In this document: positions 48,771 to 56,113 of the stretch, in pieces | Layout: each line of letters opens with the position of its first letter | Position numbering within the stretch: the stretch's first letter is position 1 | DNA from: Rhodospirillaceae bacterium | GTDB taxonomy: Bacteria; Pseudomonadota; Alphaproteobacteria; MPNO01; UBA830 | Assembly (NCBI GenBank): GCA_002689465.1 | Contig: NZGJ01000019.1 | Span: 15,025 to 71,137, forward strand | Reading direction: 5' to 3' | DNA length: 56,113 nt | Notes under the pieces: generated by a model | What the model saw: the letters and a program-made list of their open reading frames with translations, nothing else | What the model was told of the DNA's origin: nothing | Database searches by the model: none | Position numbers and translations under genes: made by a program

Positions 48771-49202
48771 TTATTCCTGACCACTAACCCGCACAATAAC
48801 ATCTACGCGCTTGACGGATTTACCCTCAGGTGCGGCTGGTAGTTCGGACACATTGATCTGATCGCTCGGAATATCTTCCAGAGAACCGGTATCTTCGTGA
48901 AAGAAGTGATGATGGTCACCGGTGTTGGTATCGAAGTAGGATCGGCCTGCTTCTACCCCAACTTCGCGCATGATTCCGACACCAGTAAACTGGTGGAGCG
49001 AATTATAAACCGTAGCAAGAGAAACACTTACGCCGGCTTTCTGTGCTTCAATGTGCAAGTCCTCCGCCGTAACATGTCGATTTTCCCCCTCAAACAGCAG
49101 TTTGGCCAGCGCAATTCGCTGCCTAGTCGGGCGAAGACCAGCCTGCTTCAGGAAGGCGATCACGCCGGAATACGGTCGCTTTTGAGAGGTGTTCTCAGCC
49201 AT
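48771..49202 (-). CDS. irr: iron response regulator Irr (Fur family)
   Basis: The 143-residue protein has the Fur-type winged helix (AGLRPTRQRIALAKLLFEGE, VSLATVYNSLHQFTGVGIMR) and a dimerisation domain. The features that separate Irr from Fur and PerR are present: YFDTNTGDHHHFFHEDTG, with the three-His heme-binding cluster (residues 97-99), and the LEDIPSDQI stretch. The zinc-binding C-x2-C of Fur is missing. In Rhizobiales and Rhodobacterales Irr is active when iron is scarce and is inactivated by heme, repressing iron-using and storage genes. The N-terminal heme regulatory motif of Bradyrhizobium Irr is absent, as in most orthologues. Rubrerythrin genes lie directly behind it. Confidence 0.92.
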   Translation of the reverse strand: MAENTSQKRPYSGVIAFLKQAGLRPTRQRIALAKLLFEGENRHVTAEDLHIEAQKAGVSVSLATVYNSLHQFTGVGIMREVGVEAGRSYFDTNTGDHHHFFHEDTGSLEDIPSDQINVSELPAAPEGKSVKRVDVIVRVSGQE

Positions 49203-49269
49203 GGAATAGGTATAGGACGTACGGCGAAAATTTTAAACCCCACGAAAAATTCGAGGTGCTAAATAGGTG

Positions 49270-49286
49270 TTCAGAAATTCTTGAAA
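49270..49286. promoter_or_regulatory. weak ICE-like element upstream of irr
   Basis: TTCAGAAATTCTTGAAA, about 70 bases upstream of the irr start, keeps the left arm of an ICE box with one change (TTCAGAA for TTTAGAA) but has a poor right arm. Autoregulation is known for irr in some rhizobia. The match is weak. Confidence 0.3.
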
Positions 49287-49316
49287 TTACCCCTGCCGGC
49301 ACCGGAATAATTGACC

Positions 49317-50705
49317 CTAATCGCCGGTATGGAGCCGGGCGACTAGCTCCTTGACCGTTGGGATAAAACCGTTCGAATAAAACGGATCGTCCCTGAACTT
49401 GTAGGCGTTGTGGCCCGCAAACATCAGCTGTTCATCGACCGGGTCTCCATGGACGATATCCTGCAGCGTTTTCTGGATACAGTACGACCGAGGGTCAGGG
49501 CGACGACCCGTGGTTCCACCTTCATTCTGCGCCCAGTTCGAAAACTGGCATTGTGACAAGCAACCCATACAGTCTGACTGGTCGGTCTGGATTTGCTTGC
49601 CCTTTTCCGCCGAAACGAAGATGACAGTGGAATCCGGTGTCCTCAAACCTTCTGTATATCCCTCGGTAACCCATTGCTCGGCCCGCGACTTGTCGGCGGC
49701 AGTAACAAAAACCTTGCGGCCACGGGCGCCAATCTTGAATTCCTCATTCAGCTCACCCACTGGCTCTTCGACAAAAGCGACCTGGCGGTCGGAACGTCCC
49801 TTTAGCTCTTGCAGGAATGGATTGCGCACGGCCGATGAATAAAAACCGGTCGGACTGAATTTATTCAGAAAAACGTCACCTTCCTCAAGCGTCATAAGGC
49901 GTGTTTTCCATTCTTTGGAAATCGGACTTTCCTGGGTGAGTAGCGGGCGCGTGCCGTACTGAAAAGCGATCGGCGCGATATCGGGATCTTCGATCCAATC
50001 CGCCCAGTCCCGCAGATACCATACACCGCCGGCCATAACAATTGGCACGATATTTAGACCAAGTTCGTTCATGACCTTGCGCAGTTCCGCTACCCGTGGC
50101 CGCGGACCTTCAGGCACATGGGGGTCTTCGCTGTTCGACAGGCCATTGTGGCCGCCGGCCCGCCAAGGGTCTTCATAAACTACACCGCCAAGCCATTCAG
50201 GGTATTTGTTATATGAACGCTTCCACAACGCTCGGAATGCCCGCGCAGAAGAAACGATCGGATAGTAATAGACGCCGTATTCTGCCGAAATCTGGGCAAT
50301 TTTATACGGCATGCCAGCACCGCAGGTGACGCCATGAATAAGGCCCTTCGCCCCACCCAGAACACCATGCAGGACCCGTTCAGCGCCCGCCATTTCCCAC
50401 AAAACGTTCATGTGGATGCGGCCTTCGCCGCCAGAAACGTCATGGGCAATGCGAGCCTGAACCAGCCCGCCCTGAATCGCATAGGCTAAAAGTTCCTCAT
50501 GTCGGTCACGCCGAGTTCTTCCATGATATACAGGCAGAATGGGATTTCCGTTTCCGTCAAAGGAATCGGCGTTGACGCCGGAAAATGTTCCGATACCACC
50601 GGCCGCCGCCCACGCGCCAGAGCTTTCGCCATTCGACACGGCGATGCCCTTGCCGCCCTCAACGAGGGGGGCGACCTCCTTGCCGGAGATGACAAGCGGT
50701 TGCAA
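49317..50705 (-). CDS. nitronate monooxygenase-like flavoprotein
   Basis: The 462-residue protein has the TIM-barrel layout of nitronate monooxygenases/2-nitropropane dioxygenases: VEGGKGIAVSNGESSGAWAA at the front, AKGLIHGVTCGAGMPYKIAQ, IVPIVMAGGVWYLRDW and AFQYGTRPLLTQES, which bind FMN phosphate. A C-terminal extension carries the cysteines DCMGCLSQCQFSNWAQ. It probably oxidises an alkyl nitronate or acts as a flavin-dependent oxidoreductase; the substrate is unknown. The TTG at 50705 is the annotated start, but the conserved LKPL precedes it and a GGAG lies seven bases before an in-frame CTG, so translation may start there. Long for the family. Confidence 0.85.
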   Translation of the reverse strand: MQPLVISGKEVAPLVEGGKGIAVSNGESSGAWAAAGGIGTFSGVNADSFDGNGNPILPVYHGRTRRDRHEELLAYAIQGGLVQARIAHDVSGGEGRIHMNVLWEMAGAERVLHGVLGGAKGLIHGVTCGAGMPYKIAQISAEYGVYYYPIVSSARAFRALWKRSYNKYPEWLGGVVYEDPWRAGGHNGLSNSEDPHVPEGPRPRVAELRKVMNELGLNIVPIVMAGGVWYLRDWADWIEDPDIAPIAFQYGTRPLLTQESPISKEWKTRLMTLEEGDVFLNKFSPTGFYSSAVRNPFLQELKGRSDRQVAFVEEPVGELNEEFKIGARGRKVFVTAADKSRAEQWVTEGYTEGLRTPDSTVIFVSAEKGKQIQTDQSDCMGCLSQCQFSNWAQNEGGTTGRRPDPRSYCIQKTLQDIVHGDPVDEQLMFAGHNAYKFRDDPFYSNGFIPTVKELVARLHTGD

Positions 50706-50839
50706 CGGTTTCAGAATCTATCTCCCTGACACGTGCCCTATGTTGCATATTATATGAAGGGTTTCCAAAACGGCCAGTCCCGGACAACGAATTATTCTCA
50801 TTGCTCGGAACAAAAGCACGTTTTCCAGAAAACCGACGA

Positions 50840-52975
50840 TCAAACGTCGCTATCTGCTTCTTCCTTCTTCTCGGACAGGTCTTGACCGGTTTCCTGATTA
50901 ACGACTTTCATAGATAGGCGAACCTTCCCGCGGTCGTCGACCGCGAGGACCTTGACCTTGACCTGATCGCCTTCGTTAACGACATCTGTGACCTTGTCCA
51001 CCCGGCGATTTTCGAGTTCGGAAATATGAACTAAGCCATCCCGGGAACCCATGAAGTTCACGAATGCGCCGAAATCGACGACCTTCACTACCTTGCCGGT
51101 ATAAATCACGCCGATTTCCGGCTCAGCAACGATACCCTTAATCCAGTTCACCGCCGCTTCAGCTGCGGCATTGTCTACCGACGAGACCTTAATCGTGCCA
51201 TCGTCTTCAATATCCACCTTAGCGCCAGTTTCATCGCAGATTTCGCGAATTACCTTGCCTCCCGTGCCGATCACCTCACGGATCTTATCTTTCGCAATCT
51301 GAAAAGTCGTGATCCGCGGAGCAAAATCGCTGACCTCTTCCCGGCCGGATGTCAGCGCGGCAGCCATCTCACCCAGAATGTGCATCCGACCGCCTTTGGC
51401 TTGTCCCAGTGCAACCTGCATAATCTCTTCGGTTATGCCGGTGATCTTGATATCCATCTGGAGAGCAGTGATACCTGCCTCGGTACCGGCTACTTTGAAA
51501 TCCATATCGCCAAGGTGATCCTCATCGCCAAGAATATCGGAGAGAACGGCAAAGCGTTCATCCTCCTTGATCAAACCCATAGCGATGCCTGCACAGGGAC
51601 GCCGCAGTGGAACGCCGGCATCCATCAGCGATAGCGAGGTGCCGCAGACAGTCGCCATCGATGACGAACCATTGGACTCGGTGATCTCCGACACGATTCG
51701 CATTGTGTAAGGGAAATCCTCTTTCTTCGGCAGCAAGGCGCGAATAGCACGCCAAGCGAGCTTTCCATGGCCAATTTCACGGCGCCCCGGAGAACGCAGG
51801 AAGCTGGCTTCACCGACCGAGTAGGGCGGGAAGTTGTAGTGCAGCAAAAAGTGTTCGCGATACTCTCCTTCGAGCGCGTCAATGATCTGCTCGTCCTGAC
51901 CCGTGCCGAGCGTGGCTGTCACGATCGCCTGAGTTTCGCCCCGGGTAAACAGGGCCGAACCATGGGCGCGAGGTAGAATTCCTACCTCGGAGGAGATCGG
52001 GCGAACAGTCTCCAGATCCCGACCATCGATACGCTGCTTCGTATCTAGGATCGCATTACGAACAATATCCTTCTCTACCGTCTTCAGCATTCCCTTGGCA
52101 CGTTCTCGAATACTGTCATCGTCATCAGCAAAAGTTTCCATCGCGGCGGACTTGGCGGCACCGATTTTTTCGACACGAGCCTGCTTGACGGTTTCCTGAT
52201 AGGCATCACGAAGGCCAGCTTCGGCCGCAGCACTTACGCGCGCCAGAAGGGTATCTTCATCTGCAGGCGCCTCAGGAATGTCCCACGGTTCCTTCGCGCA
52301 AACCTCCGCCAGTTCGACGATAGCATCGATCACCGGCTGGAAACCTTGATGCGCAAACATAACTGCGCCGAGCATAATATCTTCAGAAAGCTCGTTCGCT
52401 TCTGATTCCACCATGTTAACGGCGTTGGCCGTGCCGGCCACGACCATGTCTAGATCGGTAACGTCCATCTGGTCTTGAAGCGGGTTGAGCACGTAATCAC
52501 CCTCAATATAGGCAACGCGTGCAGCACCAATCGGGCCCATAAACGGGATACCGGAAATCGTGAGCGCCGCTGACGAGCCCACCAACGACACGATGTCGGG
52601 ATCGTTTTCCAAGTCGTGCGCCATCACGGTACAGATCACTTGGGTTTCGTTCCGGAACCCGGAAGCGAAAAGCGGACGTAGCGGACGGTCGATAAGCCGC
52701 GAGGTCAGCGTTTCCTTTTCAGACGGACGGCCTTCGCGCTTGAAAAAGCCGCCTGGGATTTTACCAGCGGCAAATGTCTTTTCCTGATAATTGATCGTCA
52801 ACGGGAAAAAATCGATCCCTGGCTTCGGCGATTTCTGCGCTACAGCGGTACAAAGAACCTGCGTGCCGCCATAAGTAACCATCACGGCGCCATCTGCCTG
52901 CCGGGCGATTTTCCCGGTTTCGATTATAAGAGGACGTCCGCCCCATTCAATTTCTTTACGGTGTTCAGTGAACAT
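50840..52975 (-). CDS. pnp: polyribonucleotide nucleotidyltransferase (PNPase)
   Basis: The 711-residue protein has two RNase-PH domains and C-terminal KH and S1 domains. [20 protein letters not shown] marks the first domain. The second, catalytic one shows [22 protein letters not shown] and [20 protein letters not shown] with the phosphate- and metal-binding residues. KH is the [20 protein letters not shown] stretch, and S1 is [28 protein letters not shown]. It degrades RNA phosphorolytically from the 3' end and is part of the degradosome. It is the last gene of the infB-rbfA-truB-rpsO series here, about 210 bases behind rpsO. Confidence 0.98.
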   Translation of the reverse strand: MFTEHRKEIEWGGRPLIIETGKIARQADGAVMVTYGGTQVLCTAVAQKSPKPGIDFFPLTINYQEKTFAAGKIPGGFFKREGRPSEKETLTSRLIDRPLRPLFASGFRNETQVICTVMAHDLENDPDIVSLVGSSAALTISGIPFMGPIGAARVAYIEGDYVLNPLQDQMDVTDLDMVVAGTANAVNMVESEANELSEDIMLGAVMFAHQGFQPVIDAIVELAEVCAKEPWDIPEAPADEDTLLARVSAAAEAGLRDAYQETVKQARVEKIGAAKSAAMETFADDDDSIRERAKGMLKTVEKDIVRNAILDTKQRIDGRDLETVRPISSEVGILPRAHGSALFTRGETQAIVTATLGTGQDEQIIDALEGEYREHFLLHYNFPPYSVGEASFLRSPGRREIGHGKLAWRAIRALLPKKEDFPYTMRIVSEITESNGSSSMATVCGTSLSLMDAGVPLRRPCAGIAMGLIKEDERFAVLSDILGDEDHLGDMDFKVAGTEAGITALQMDIKITGITEEIMQVALGQAKGGRMHILGEMAAALTSGREEVSDFAPRITTFQIAKDKIREVIGTGGKVIREICDETGAKVDIEDDGTIKVSSVDNAAAEAAVNWIKGIVAEPEIGVIYTGKVVKVVDFGAFVNFMGSRDGLVHISELENRRVDKVTDVVNEGDQVKVKVLAVDDRGKVRLSMKVVNQETGQDLSEKKEEADSDV

Positions 52976-53130
52976 ATCGTATATTCCTTCCTAAGCCCGC
53001 CGCCCTGCGCGGCCGGGCCGGTTTCGCATCGGCAGTTTGCCTGTGCGGCCGGCTAGCGTTCGACCCTTGCCGGACTTTGAGCGCGACCCCCATGGCCGCG
53101 ACAGTTTATCCGCATTCGCATACACGTAAC

Positions 53131-53156
53131 ACCGGCCTGCAATATCGCGGGCCGGT
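53131..53156 (-). promoter_or_regulatory. hairpin in the rpsO-pnp spacer
   Basis: ACCGGCC (53131-53137) pairs with GGCCGGT (53150-53156) with a 12-base loop. On the minus strand it lies about 30 bases behind rpsO and 155 bases before pnp and has no T-run. In Escherichia coli an RNase III-cleaved stem in the pnp leader controls PNPase levels; this stem could serve a similar role or attenuate read-through. Confidence 0.4.
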
Positions 53157-53186
53157 TTAGGTATCAAACCGAATACAGCTTTCTGA

Positions 53187-53456
53187 TCAGCGCCGAAGTC
53201 CGAGGCTTACGATCAGCTTCTTATAGCGCGATTGATCTTTGCGCTTGAGATAATCCAGCAAGCGCCGTCTCTGACCAACCATCATCAGCAGGCCACGTCG
53301 CGAGTGGAAATCCTTTTTATGTTCTTTAAGGTGTTCCGTAAGGTTTCCGATACGCTCCGACAGGATAGCAACCTGAACCTCCGGCGAACCTGTATCGTAT
53401 TCTCCGGTGGAATATTCTTTAATTAGCTCTGTCTTGCGCTCTTGCGTAATCGACAT
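53187..53456 (-). CDS. rpsO: 30S ribosomal protein S15
   Basis: The 89-residue protein matches S15 closely: [40 protein letters not shown], then [20 protein letters not shown] and [19 protein letters not shown]. It binds 16S rRNA and nucleates the central domain of the 30S subunit. It begins three bases after the truB stop codon and is followed by pnp, the conserved truB-rpsO-pnp order of proteobacteria. Confidence 0.98.
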   Translation of the reverse strand: MSITQERKTELIKEYSTGEYDTGSPEVQVAILSERIGNLTEHLKEHKKDFHSRRGLLMMVGQRRRLLDYLKRKDQSRYKKLIVSLGLRR

Positions 53457-53459
53457 CGT

Positions 53460-54431
53460 TTACTCCGTTTCCGCGCTCGGCCTGTGAGCGCCTTCGATGT
53501 TAAGTACCCGAACCGGCTGGATTTCCTCTCCTTCGAGACGGACGAGCGCAACCGGGATTTCACCCGACATGGCGCACAGCACATCCCCGTCTCTTAGTGC
53601 GTCCAACTTGTTCGCATCGACGAATATGGTACTGCCTCTTCGCGCCCGGACCGCGCGTCCATGACGCAGGTGATCGGTTTGGGTATCCGTCATGGCCAAC
53701 GCCGGGATGTCGTCCAGCGCGGTCGTGACGGGCAGCAATGTATCTTGCGGAGTGGCAGATAGCATGGATTCGGCCAGTTTATCCAGAGAAATCGCATCTT
53801 TTTCGGAAAATGGTCCGCACAAGGTGCGGCGCAATTCCGACACATACGCAACAGTGCCCAGACGAACCCCGAGATCGCGGGCGAGGCTGCGGATATAGGT
53901 ACCTTTTCCGCACTCGACTTCAAAGACCGCATGATCGGGGTCCAGCCTATCAACAAGCTCAAACCGGCTGATTTCAACGTTCCTCGCGGGCGGCGATTCA
54001 CCGTCGCCATCACGCGCTTTCTTGTAGGATCGCACGCCCGCGATCTTAATTGCCGAATAGACCGGCGGCACCTGCGAAAGGGTGCCGGTAAATGCGGGCA
54101 AAGCCGCAAGAATCGCCGCGTCGTCAGGTCTGATATCGCTGGACGCGATCACACGGCCCTCAAGATCGTCCGTATCGCGGGCCTCGCCGAAACCGGCGGT
54201 AAAGCGGTAGACTTTGGTCCCATCCATCACGTATGGAACGGTTTTTGTGGCCTCGCCCAGGGCGATCGGCAGGACCCCTGTCGCCAATGGATCGAGCGTG
54301 CCAGCATGACCGGCTTTCTGGGCATCGAAAATAGAGCGGACGCGGCCCACCACCTGTGTCGATGTGAAACCGATATCCTTGTCGACCGCAACCCAGCCGT
54401 GAATTGGCTGCCCCCGGCGTTTACGTCTCAT
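53460..54431 (-). CDS. truB: tRNA pseudouridine-55 synthase TruB
   Basis: The 323-residue protein shows HGWVAVDKDIGFTSTQVVGR, then the catalytic Asp in KAGHAGTLDPLATGVLPIAL, and the later CGKGTYIRSLARDLGVRL and VPPVYSAIKIAGVRSYKKAR. It makes pseudouridine 55 in the T arm of all tRNAs. The last 60 residues form a PUA-like domain. It overlaps the rbfA gene by 11 bases at its start. Confidence 0.98.
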   Translation of the reverse strand: MRRKRRGQPIHGWVAVDKDIGFTSTQVVGRVRSIFDAQKAGHAGTLDPLATGVLPIALGEATKTVPYVMDGTKVYRFTAGFGEARDTDDLEGRVIASSDIRPDDAAILAALPAFTGTLSQVPPVYSAIKIAGVRSYKKARDGDGESPPARNVEISRFELVDRLDPDHAVFEVECGKGTYIRSLARDLGVRLGTVAYVSELRRTLCGPFSEKDAISLDKLAESMLSATPQDTLLPVTTALDDIPALAMTDTQTDHLRHGRAVRARRGSTIFVDANKLDALRDGDVLCAMSGEIPVALVRLEGEEIQPVRVLNIEGAHRPSAETE

Positions 54432-54846
54432 CTTCTTCTACATCGACTTCGTCGGGTACATAAACATCTGCAGACACCGCCGGGCTGCGCAGCAGGGCAT
54501 CGATATGGCCCGCATTATCGAAACTGGAATCAAGCTCAAATGACAACGACGGCAGGCGTCGAAGGTCGACTTCAGACGCTACCCGGCGACGAAAAAACGG
54601 CGCTGCCCGTCTCAGACTCTCAAGAATTTCATTGCTACCGGTGCCTCCAAGCGGCATCACAAACGCCGTGGCATTGCGTAGATCGGAGCTGACGCGGACC
54701 TCAGTCACAGTAATCGTGACGCCATCGAGCCCAGGATCATTCGCTTCTCCACGACCGATCAGCTGCACCAGTGCATGCCGGATTACTTCACCGATACGCA
54801 GCTGCCTCTGGCTGCGGGGTTTCAATTCACCGCGCTTCATCCCCAT
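54421..54846 (-). CDS. rbfA: ribosome-binding factor A
   Basis: The 141-residue protein has the KH-like RbfA fold: QRQLRIGEVIRHALVQLIGR, DGVTITVTEVRVSSDLRNAT, then VMPLGGTGSNEILESLRRAA and PFFRRRVASEVDLRRLPSL. It helps mature the 5' end of 16S rRNA and cold-shock ribosome assembly. A long acidic tail (YVPDEVDVEEDET) is present. It lies 55 bases behind infB and overlaps truB. Confidence 0.96.
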   Translation of the reverse strand: MGMKRGELKPRSQRQLRIGEVIRHALVQLIGRGEANDPGLDGVTITVTEVRVSSDLRNATAFVMPLGGTGSNEILESLRRAAPFFRRRVASEVDLRRLPSLSFELDSSFDNAGHIDALLRSPAVSADVYVPDEVDVEEDET

Positions 54847-54901
54847 AATCCGCTATACGACCCGTTGGTAACCAACATCGGCAACAAAACCGAACTCTGT
54901 G

Positions 54902-56113
54902 CTAAAGGGTCCTGGCGATTTCTTCGACGTCGAAGCATTCGATGACGTCGCCGGCCTTAAGATCTTGATAGTTCTCAAATGCCATGCCACACTCGAAAGC
55001 CTGCGCGACTTCACGCACTTCATCCTTGAAGCGTTTGAGGGTCGACAATTTCCCTTCATGGATAACGACGTCGTCACGCAACAGGCGAACACTGGAGCCC
55101 CGCCGTACAACACCCTCGGTAACTTCGCAACCTGCGACCCGGCCTACCTTAGTAATGTTAAACACCTCCTTGATAGCCGCGTTCCCAAGGAAAGTCTCAC
55201 GAATCTGCGGTGCCAGCATGCCACTTAGCATCGATTTCAGGTCGTCCACCAAATCATAGATAATCGCGTAATAGCGAATATCCGCTCCCTCGCTCGCGGC
55301 AAGCTGACGCGCCTGAGAATTAGCTCGAACATTGAAACCAACCAGCATCGCTCCCGATGCTTGGGCAAGCGTGACATCTGATTCGTTGATCGCACCGACA
55401 CCGGAATGAAGCACCCGGACAGAGACTTCGTCGGTACCAAGGTTATTGGCACTCTGAATGATAGCCTCCACCGAGCCCTGCACGTCGCCCTTTACGACGA
55501 CCGGAATCTCTTTCACGTCGCCCGCCTGAATCTTATCGAACATCTGGTCCAACGTACCGCGGGCACCCGCCTGAACCTTAGCGTCACGATTGCGGCGCTG
55601 CCGGAATTCGGTAATTTCACGCGCTCGAGCCTCGTTCTCGACAACGCCGAATTCGTCACCCGCATCAGGTGTGCCATTCAAACCTAGGATTTCGACTGGC
55701 ATGGACGGTGAGGCACTTTTAGTTCGCGAGCCTGTATCATCAATAAGCGCGCGCACCTTGCCCCATTCGGCGCCGGCGACAACAATATCGCCAACTTTCA
55801 GCGTGCCGCGCTGTACCAGCACGGTGGCAACAGACCCACGCCCGGTTTCGATCTTTGCCTCAACCACGACACCCTGCGCATTCCGGTCCGGGTTCGCCTG
55901 AATTTCAAGCATCTCGGATTGCAGAATAATCGCCTCTTCAAGCTTGTCGAGGTTGGTCTTTTTGAGCGCCGAGACTTCTACCGAGAGTATATCGCCGCCG
56001 AGATTTTCGGTCACCAATTCATGTGACAGCAATTCGTTACGCACCCGGTCGGGATTAGCATCCGATCGATCCATCTTGTTGATCGCAACAATGATCGGCA
56101 CATCGGCTGCCTT
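54902..56113 (-). CDS. infB: translation initiation factor IF-2, C-terminal part
   Basis: The frame runs in from the right edge and ends at 54902, giving about 403 residues. The GTP-binding G4 motif is visible in [15 protein letters not shown]. Domains II to IV follow: [57 protein letters not shown] and [19 protein letters not shown]; the end [20 protein letters not shown] binds initiator fMet-tRNA. The N-terminal G1-G3 motifs lie outside. It starts the rbfA-truB-rpsO-pnp series in this window. Confidence 0.97.
   Translation of the reverse strand, partial: KAADVPIIVAINKMDRSDANPDRVRNELLSHELVTENLGGDILSVEVSALKKTNLDKLEEAIILQSEMLEIQANPDRNAQGVVVEAKIETGRGSVATVLVQRGTLKVGDIVVAGAEWGKVRALIDDTGSRTKSASPSMPVEILGLNGTPDAGDEFGVVENEARAREITEFRQRRNRDAKVQAGARGTLDQMFDKIQAGDVKEIPVVVKGDVQGSVEAIIQSANNLGTDEVSVRVLHSGVGAINESDVTLAQASGAMLVGFNVRANSQARQLAASEGADIRYYAIIYDLVDDLKSMLSGMLAPQIRETFLGNAAIKEVFNITKVGRVAGCEVTEGVVRRGSSVRLLRDDVVIHEGKLSTLKRFKDEVREVAQAFECGMAFENYQDLKAGDVIECFDVEEIARTL

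Noticed and set aside
48771-49202. Peroxide regulator PerR or general Fur.
   Set aside because: Three consecutive His with YFDTNT and the lack of the C-x2-C zinc site favour Irr.

Overview
The window looks like chromosomal DNA of a free-living alphaproteobacterium, most likely near the Rhodospirillales. The reasons are the RegB/RegA redox pair, an Irr-type Fur protein, MmcB, the mutM/ubiE/ubiB/coaBC/dut neighbourhood beside rpsT-dnaA, and the general GC-rich codon use. No rRNA, CRISPR array, integrase or intact transposase is visible. Placement below family level is not possible from the sequence alone.

Layout. Positions 1-330 hold the end of an alpha/beta-hydrolase gene and a tRNA-Arg(CCG). 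Directly after the tRNA comes an AT-rich, gene-poor stretch (331-3249) whose only recognisable gene is a secreted DUF2914 protein; it reads as an old island. From 3250 to 6809 are an alpha/beta hydrolase, a YciI-like protein, a TPR-methyltransferase and MmcB. Positions 6940-19055 are an envelope carbohydrate region: GmhA and HldE make the activated heptose of LPS core. They are followed by a heparinase II/III-family protein, a bi-domain oxidoreductase, two divergent asparagine-synthase-type amidotransferases, an orphan 152-residue gene and a UDP-xylose-synthase-like epimerase.

Positions 19431-26545 hold a redox and regulation block: RegB-RegA plus an overlapping HPr-kinase-like gene, a divergent ABC-2 exporter, an ankyrin protein, and SCO1/SenC with YcgN. 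This block also contains broken genes (24187-24720 and 26582-26704). A class A penicillin-binding protein and a GNAT acetyltransferase follow.

Positions 29956-37602 are the replication core in the order rpsT, rhodanese, dnaA, dnaN, recF, gyrB, all on the minus strand. The rpsT-to-rhodanese gap is AT-rich, has DnaA-box-like sites and is a candidate origin or dnaA control region. mutM is divergent from ubiE-ubiB-coaBC-dut-moeB-dsrE (39070-44338), a ubiquinone/CoA/nucleotide/sulfur-transfer gene train. A hydroxyacid dehydrogenase and an SH3-domain secreted protein follow.

Positions 46069-49202 are the most interesting compact unit: Irr, then rubrerythrin, a two-cluster Fe-S/CCG protein and DUF3501, with Irr-box-like palindromes in front of rubrerythrin and in front of irr. 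This looks like an iron-regulated peroxide or redox module. A nitronate-monooxygenase-like protein comes next, and the window ends in the translation operon infB(partial)-rbfA-truB-rpsO-pnp, also on the minus strand.
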